From Thalassospira lohafexi (GTDB lineage: Bacteria; Pseudomonadota; Alphaproteobacteria; Rhodospirillales; Thalassospiraceae), in contig NZ_NXGX01000004.1 of NCBI RefSeq assembly GCF_002844275.1, forward strand, positions 434,001 through 498,000: a DNA stretch of 64,000 nt, given 5' to 3'. Positions 60,436-64,000 of the stretch are shown piece after piece. A program made the position numbers and the translations under genes. Position 1 is the stretch's first letter. Each line of letters begins with the position of its first letter. The notes beneath the pieces were generated by a model, which saw only the letters and a program-made list of their open reading frames with translations, had not been told where the DNA came from and made no database searches.

Positions 60436-61200
60436 TCAGACTTTTGCAATCTCGGCTGTGACCGTTCCCAAACCATCAAAGATCGCTTCGATTTTGCCAT
60501 GTGGGCTGATGGTGGGGGTGGCACAGGCGCCGGTCGTGATGACGTCGCCGGGTTTCAGCACCTTGTCGCGGTTGGCAAGGAAGTTCACAAGATACGCCAA
60601 GCCATTAAAGATTTCCGGCCAGGCAGCGGGATCGCTGTTGGTCGCAAGGATTTCGCCATTGCTTTTGGTGGTGACCGTGCCGCCGATAAAGTGCATATCG
60701 CGCCAGTTTTCAATTTCCGCACCCAGCACGAAATAGCCGGTTGAGTTCAAATCAGCCAGAGTTTGCAGCGGGTTTTGTTTTTCATGAAAGCGCCGGTCGG
60801 CGATCTCAATCGCCAGATGCACGCTTTTGATGTGATCAAGGATGCTGTCGGGCGTGGTGTCTGCTGCGGGGCTACTGGCCATGACCACGGCAATTTCCGC
60901 TTCGATGTTGGGGAAATGCAGGTCGTTGGTGGTCAGATGCGCACCGTCGCCAAGGATACGCCCATTGAGCAGCGGACCAATCAGCGGGCCGTCACTTCCG
61001 ATTTTTTCCTGTGCCGCGCGGGTGGCGACGGCAATTTTCCAGCCGGCCTGTTTGGCGCCGGTCTGTTTCAGGGTTTCATTCTGAATGTCATAGGCCGCGT
61101 CAAAACTGTCGGGTGCAAGATCGGCTGGCAACGGATCAATCAGTTGGTGCGCGGTAAAGGCGGTGGCAAGGACGCGGCTTGCCTCGGTGAGGTTGGTCAT
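60436..61200 (-). CDS. 2-keto-4-pentenoate hydratase / FAH-fold family enzyme
   Basis: 254 residues. The MhpD/FAH-type fold shows AAYDIQNETLKQTGAKQAGW, SDGPLIGPLLNGRIL, FPNIEAEIAVVMASSPAADT with the metal-binding Glu pair, VHLAIEIADRRFHEKQNPLQ and PGDVITTGACATPTISPHGK. Family members hydrate 2-hydroxypentadienoates or handle 2-keto-3-deoxy sugar acids and related compounds. In this neighbourhood an acid-sugar role is more plausible than aromatic degradation, an inference. It is divergent from the dehydratase gene. Confidence 0.85.
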   Translation of the reverse strand: MTNLTEASRVLATAFTAHQLIDPLPADLAPDSFDAAYDIQNETLKQTGAKQAGWKIAVATRAAQEKIGSDGPLIGPLLNGRILGDGAHLTTNDLHFPNIEAEIAVVMASSPAADTTPDSILDHIKSVHLAIEIADRRFHEKQNPLQTLADLNSTGYFVLGAEIENWRDMHFIGGTVTTKSNGEILATNSDPAAWPEIFNGLAYLVNFLANRDKVLKPGDVITTGACATPTISPHGKIEAIFDGLGTVTAEIAKV

Positions 61201-61276
61201 TCCAGTTGTTCTCGCTGTTTTCGCTGTTTCTTCAGGGCGTTGCGGGGTGACGGAGCTTAAAGGGAATCGGCCTCAA

Positions 61277-61438
61277 AGTCATCATACCAATTTTGTCGAT
61301 TCGGGCGATTGCAGGTAAAATTCCAGTCATCATACCAAAGTAGAATGATCCTAAACCCGCTGAAAATACCGCAAATTTCAAGGTATTCTGCGTTGGAATA
61401 GATATCTTGGTAATATGTTTGACAAAGTAATATGATGA
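61277..61438. promoter_or_regulatory. Divergent control region with repeated TCATCATA sites
   Basis: AGTCATCATACCAA occurs twice (61277-61290 and 61325-61338), and TATGATGA, its inverse core, at 61431-61438. The 292-base gap 61201-61492 is AT-rich and separates two divergent catabolic genes. Confidence 0.5.
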
Positions 61439-61474
61439 ATTTATAGATTCGTCATAGATATTACGCCGTATTAA

Positions 61475-62419
<945 letters not shown>

Positions 62420-62565
62420 GCCAGAAGGTGGGGCCGTTGGTTTAACGGACCCTTCCTGTTGTCCCGGCAGGTGGTTCTGTCGGGGTGGCATTTGCGACAC
62501 CACAATAACAATCGGTGCGCAGGAGACGACGGCGGGACTATTAGACTAGTTGTTAATTGACCTTT

Positions 62566-62583
62566 CACTTGTCGTTACAAGTG
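62566..62583 (+). promoter_or_regulatory. Dyad CACTTGT-N4-ACAAGTG upstream of the TRAP genes
   Basis: CACTTGTCGTTACAAGTG (62566-62583) is a perfect 7-bp inverted repeat with a 4-base spacer, 92 bases before dctP. It contains TTACAAGTGA when read on, the same as in the second GntR promoter (58440-58449). Confidence 0.6.
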
Positions 62584-62674
62584 ACAAATTGTAAGGTTGC
62601 CTAACAATAAGAAGTTCCTTTTAGGGAAAACAAGGCTTTAACGTACCACGACAAAAAGTCACGGGAGGACTCCA

Positions 62675-63667
62675 ATGAACACCTTTTTGAAAAACACGAC
62701 CCTTACGATTGCGGCAGCCGCCGTATCGATGGCGCTTGCATCCGGTGCTCAGGCCAAAGAATGGCGCGGCTGGAACATTCATCCGCCAGAATATCCGGTT
62801 TCGACCGGCATGGAAGAATTTGCCAAGCTGATCAACGAAAAATCCGGTGGCGACCTTGAAGCCAAGGTTTACCATGGTGGCGTTCTGGGCGATCAGCCTG
62901 ATGCGATCCAGCAGGTGCGTCTTGGTGGTCTGGACTGGGCTGTGTTCAACCTCGGCCCGCTTGGTGAAGTGGCCCCTGAAGCAAACGTTGTTTCACTGCC
63001 ATTCATCTTTAAAAACGTCGATGCCATGCACAAAGTCATGGACGGTCCGGCCGGTCAGCAGATTGCCGATGGCCTGATCAAAGCAGGTCTTCAGCCGCTT
63101 GGTTGGTATGACTCTGGTGCGCGTTCGTTCTATAACACCAAGCACCCGATCAACACGCCAGAAGACCTCAAAGGTCTTAAATTCCGTGTGATGAGCAACG
63201 ATCTGTATGTTCAGATGGTCGCAGCCCTTGGTGGCAACGCAACCCCGATGGCATACGGCGAAGTTTACCAGTCGTTGAAAACCGGTGTGATTGACGGGGC
63301 GGAAAACAACTATCCGTCCTATGACAGTTCGGGCCATTTTGAGGCTGCGAAATACTACTCAGTCACCCAGCACCTGATCCTGCCGGAATGCCTGTGCATC
63401 AATAAGGCGCTTTATGACGGCCTGTCGGACGACGAAAAGAAAATCGTCCAAGAAGCAGCCGATGCATCGGTAAAGGTACAGCGCGCTGCCTGGGCAGAAC
63501 GTGCTGAACAGTCCAAGGAAAAAGTTATTGCTGCGGGCATCGAAGTCAACGAAATCGCTGACAAAGCGGCTTTCCAGGATGCAATGCAGCCTGTCTATGA
63601 CAACTTTGCCAAGGCAAATCCGGATCTGGCCGATCTGGTCAAAGCCATCCAGGATGCGCAGAAATAA
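62675..63667 (+). CDS. dctP: TRAP transporter solute-binding protein (DctP type)
   Basis: 330 residues. A signal peptide (LTIAAAAVSMALASGAQA|K) precedes the DctP fold: WNIHPPEYPVSTGMEEFAKL, GGDLEAKVYHGGVLGDQPDA, QQVRLGGLDWAVFN, DLKGLKFRVMSNDLYVQMVA with the conserved Arg that binds the ligand carboxylate, and MAYGEVYQSLKTGVIDGAEN. It binds an organic or sugar acid in the periplasm and hands it to the DctQM permease. A terminator-like hairpin and an element relic follow before dctQ. Confidence 0.95.
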   Translation: MNTFLKNTTLTIAAAAVSMALASGAQAKEWRGWNIHPPEYPVSTGMEEFAKLINEKSGGDLEAKVYHGGVLGDQPDAIQQVRLGGLDWAVFNLGPLGEVAPEANVVSLPFIFKNVDAMHKVMDGPAGQQIADGLIKAGLQPLGWYDSGARSFYNTKHPINTPEDLKGLKFRVMSNDLYVQMVAALGGNATPMAYGEVYQSLKTGVIDGAENNYPSYDSSGHFEAAKYYSVTQHLILPECLCINKALYDGLSDDEKKIVQEAADASVKVQRAAWAERAEQSKEKVIAAGIEVNEIADKAAFQDAMQPVYDNFAKANPDLADLVKAIQDAQK

Positions 63668-63685
63668 ACCATATGTTTAAAAGCG

Positions 63686-63720
63686 GGGCGGCGATAATAT
63701 CGTCGCCCTTCTTTGTTTTT
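63686..63720 (+). terminator. Attenuator-like hairpin after dctP
   Basis: GGGCGGCGAT (63686-63695) pairs with ATCGTCGCCC (63699-63708) with one G-T pair, followed by TTCTTTGTTTTT. It can lower read-through so that dctP is made in excess over dctQM. Confidence 0.7.
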
Positions 63721-63753
63721 CCTGGCTGCTGACCTTTGGTTTATTCTATTTCT

Positions 63754-63804
63754 GACTAGGGTTTGAACCCATTTCAATCATTCAATTGGGTTCAAACCCT
63801 AGTC
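63754..63804. mobile_element. Compact relic of the 27-kb inverted-repeat element
   Basis: GACTAGGGTTTGAACCCA (63754-63771) and TGGGTTCAAACCCTAGTC (63787-63804) are perfect 18-bp inverted arms around 15 bases. The right arm with the loop reads, on the other strand, GGGTTTGAACCCAATTGAAT, which matches the end of the element at 27312-27581 with one change. It lies between dctP and dctQ. Confidence 0.65.
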
Positions 63805-63841
63805 ATACCAATCACACTACTCACATTCTGGCGGCGCAGAC

Positions 63842-64000
63842 ATGTTTTCCAGTTTTACCAATTTGATGGACCGTTTGGGCGGTGGCATTGCCGGGGTTTT
63901 GAACCTGATCGGCGGTCTGGCCCTTGTTGCGTTGATCCCAAGCTTTGCCTGGCTTGTTTTCGGGCGCTATGTCCTTAACGAAACACCGACATGGGTCGAG
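63842..64000 (+). CDS. dctQ: TRAP transporter small permease (DctQ type), cut by window end
   Basis: The first 53 residues are visible, open to the window end. After FSSFTNLMDRLGGGIAGVLN comes the first membrane helix (LIGGLALVALIPSFAWLVFG) and RYVLNETPTWVE, the usual end of helix 1 in DctQ-like subunits (FGRYVLN-x-x-x-x-W). It is 174 bases after dctP because of the hairpin and the element relic between them. The large permease gene should follow to the right. Confidence 0.85.
   Translation, partial: MFSSFTNLMDRLGGGIAGVLNLIGGLALVALIPSFAWLVFGRYVLNETPTWVE

Overview
The window looks like a chromosome segment of a marine alphaproteobacterium, most likely Thalassospira or a close relative in Rhodospirillales. 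This is inferred from moderately high GC, the gene families present and the dense CATTCCCGC/GCGGGAATG palindromic repeats; no rRNA or tRNA is visible to fix the taxonomy. The left quarter is a prophage and the rest is ordinary chromosome with transport, catabolic and stress genes.

1-14.5 kb is the late region of a podovirus-like (T7-like) prophage: two tail-collar proteins, two tail tubular-like proteins, a coiled-coil virion protein, a T7-type tail fibre, a lectin-like fibre, a possible small terminase, the large terminase and a lysis module (membrane/coiled-coil protein, SleB-type endolysin, 3-TM holin). Accessory cargo sits between fibre and terminase: an AT-rich lipoprotein, an Xre-RES toxin-antitoxin pair, a ParDE pair and an exported protein with a toxin-like C-terminus. 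More cargo (an FRG-domain protein and a Phd/ParE pair) lies to the right of the lysis genes. No integrase, capsid or portal gene is in view, so the phage must continue to the left.

16-28.6 kb is mixed chromosome: small exported and DUF proteins, ExoD, an old yellow enzyme divergent from an HxlR regulator, a HipBA module with clear operators, pyrD, a HAD hydrolase, a nucleotidyltransferase-like gene with a small partner, an EamA exporter, a D-amino acid aminotransferase, a 270-bp element with 34-bp terminal inverted repeats, and an arylamine N-acetyltransferase. 28.7-32.3 kb is a large Gly-rich autotransporter. Beside it is a decayed cytochrome c fragment whose intact paralogue lies at 41.3 kb.

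32.8-38.9 kb is one leftward cluster: FadR-type regulator, PLP-dependent C-S lyase-like enzyme, then solute-binding protein, two permeases and ATPase of a sugar-type ABC importer. 39-48.3 kb holds a periplasmic binding protein, an alpha/beta hydrolase, cytochrome c, an unrecognised 600-residue lipoprotein, an ABC system of the TrpXYZ-like type, a glyoxalase-fold protein and a probable DUF2125 protein. 48.5-53.6 kb is a TetR regulator divergent from an RND efflux pump, with a near-perfect operator between them.

53.9-64 kb is a sugar/sugar-acid catabolism region: FGGY kinase, HAD phosphatase, two FadR-type regulators, aldose 1-epimerase, SMP-30 lactonase, a 2-keto-4-pentenoate hydratase-like enzyme, 5-dehydro-4-deoxyglucarate dehydratase and a TRAP transporter that runs off the right end. 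Shared short motifs upstream of several of these genes suggest two small regulons. A plausible flow is TRAP uptake of an aldonate or uronate-like acid, lactone opening, and dehydration to 2-oxoglutarate semialdehyde.
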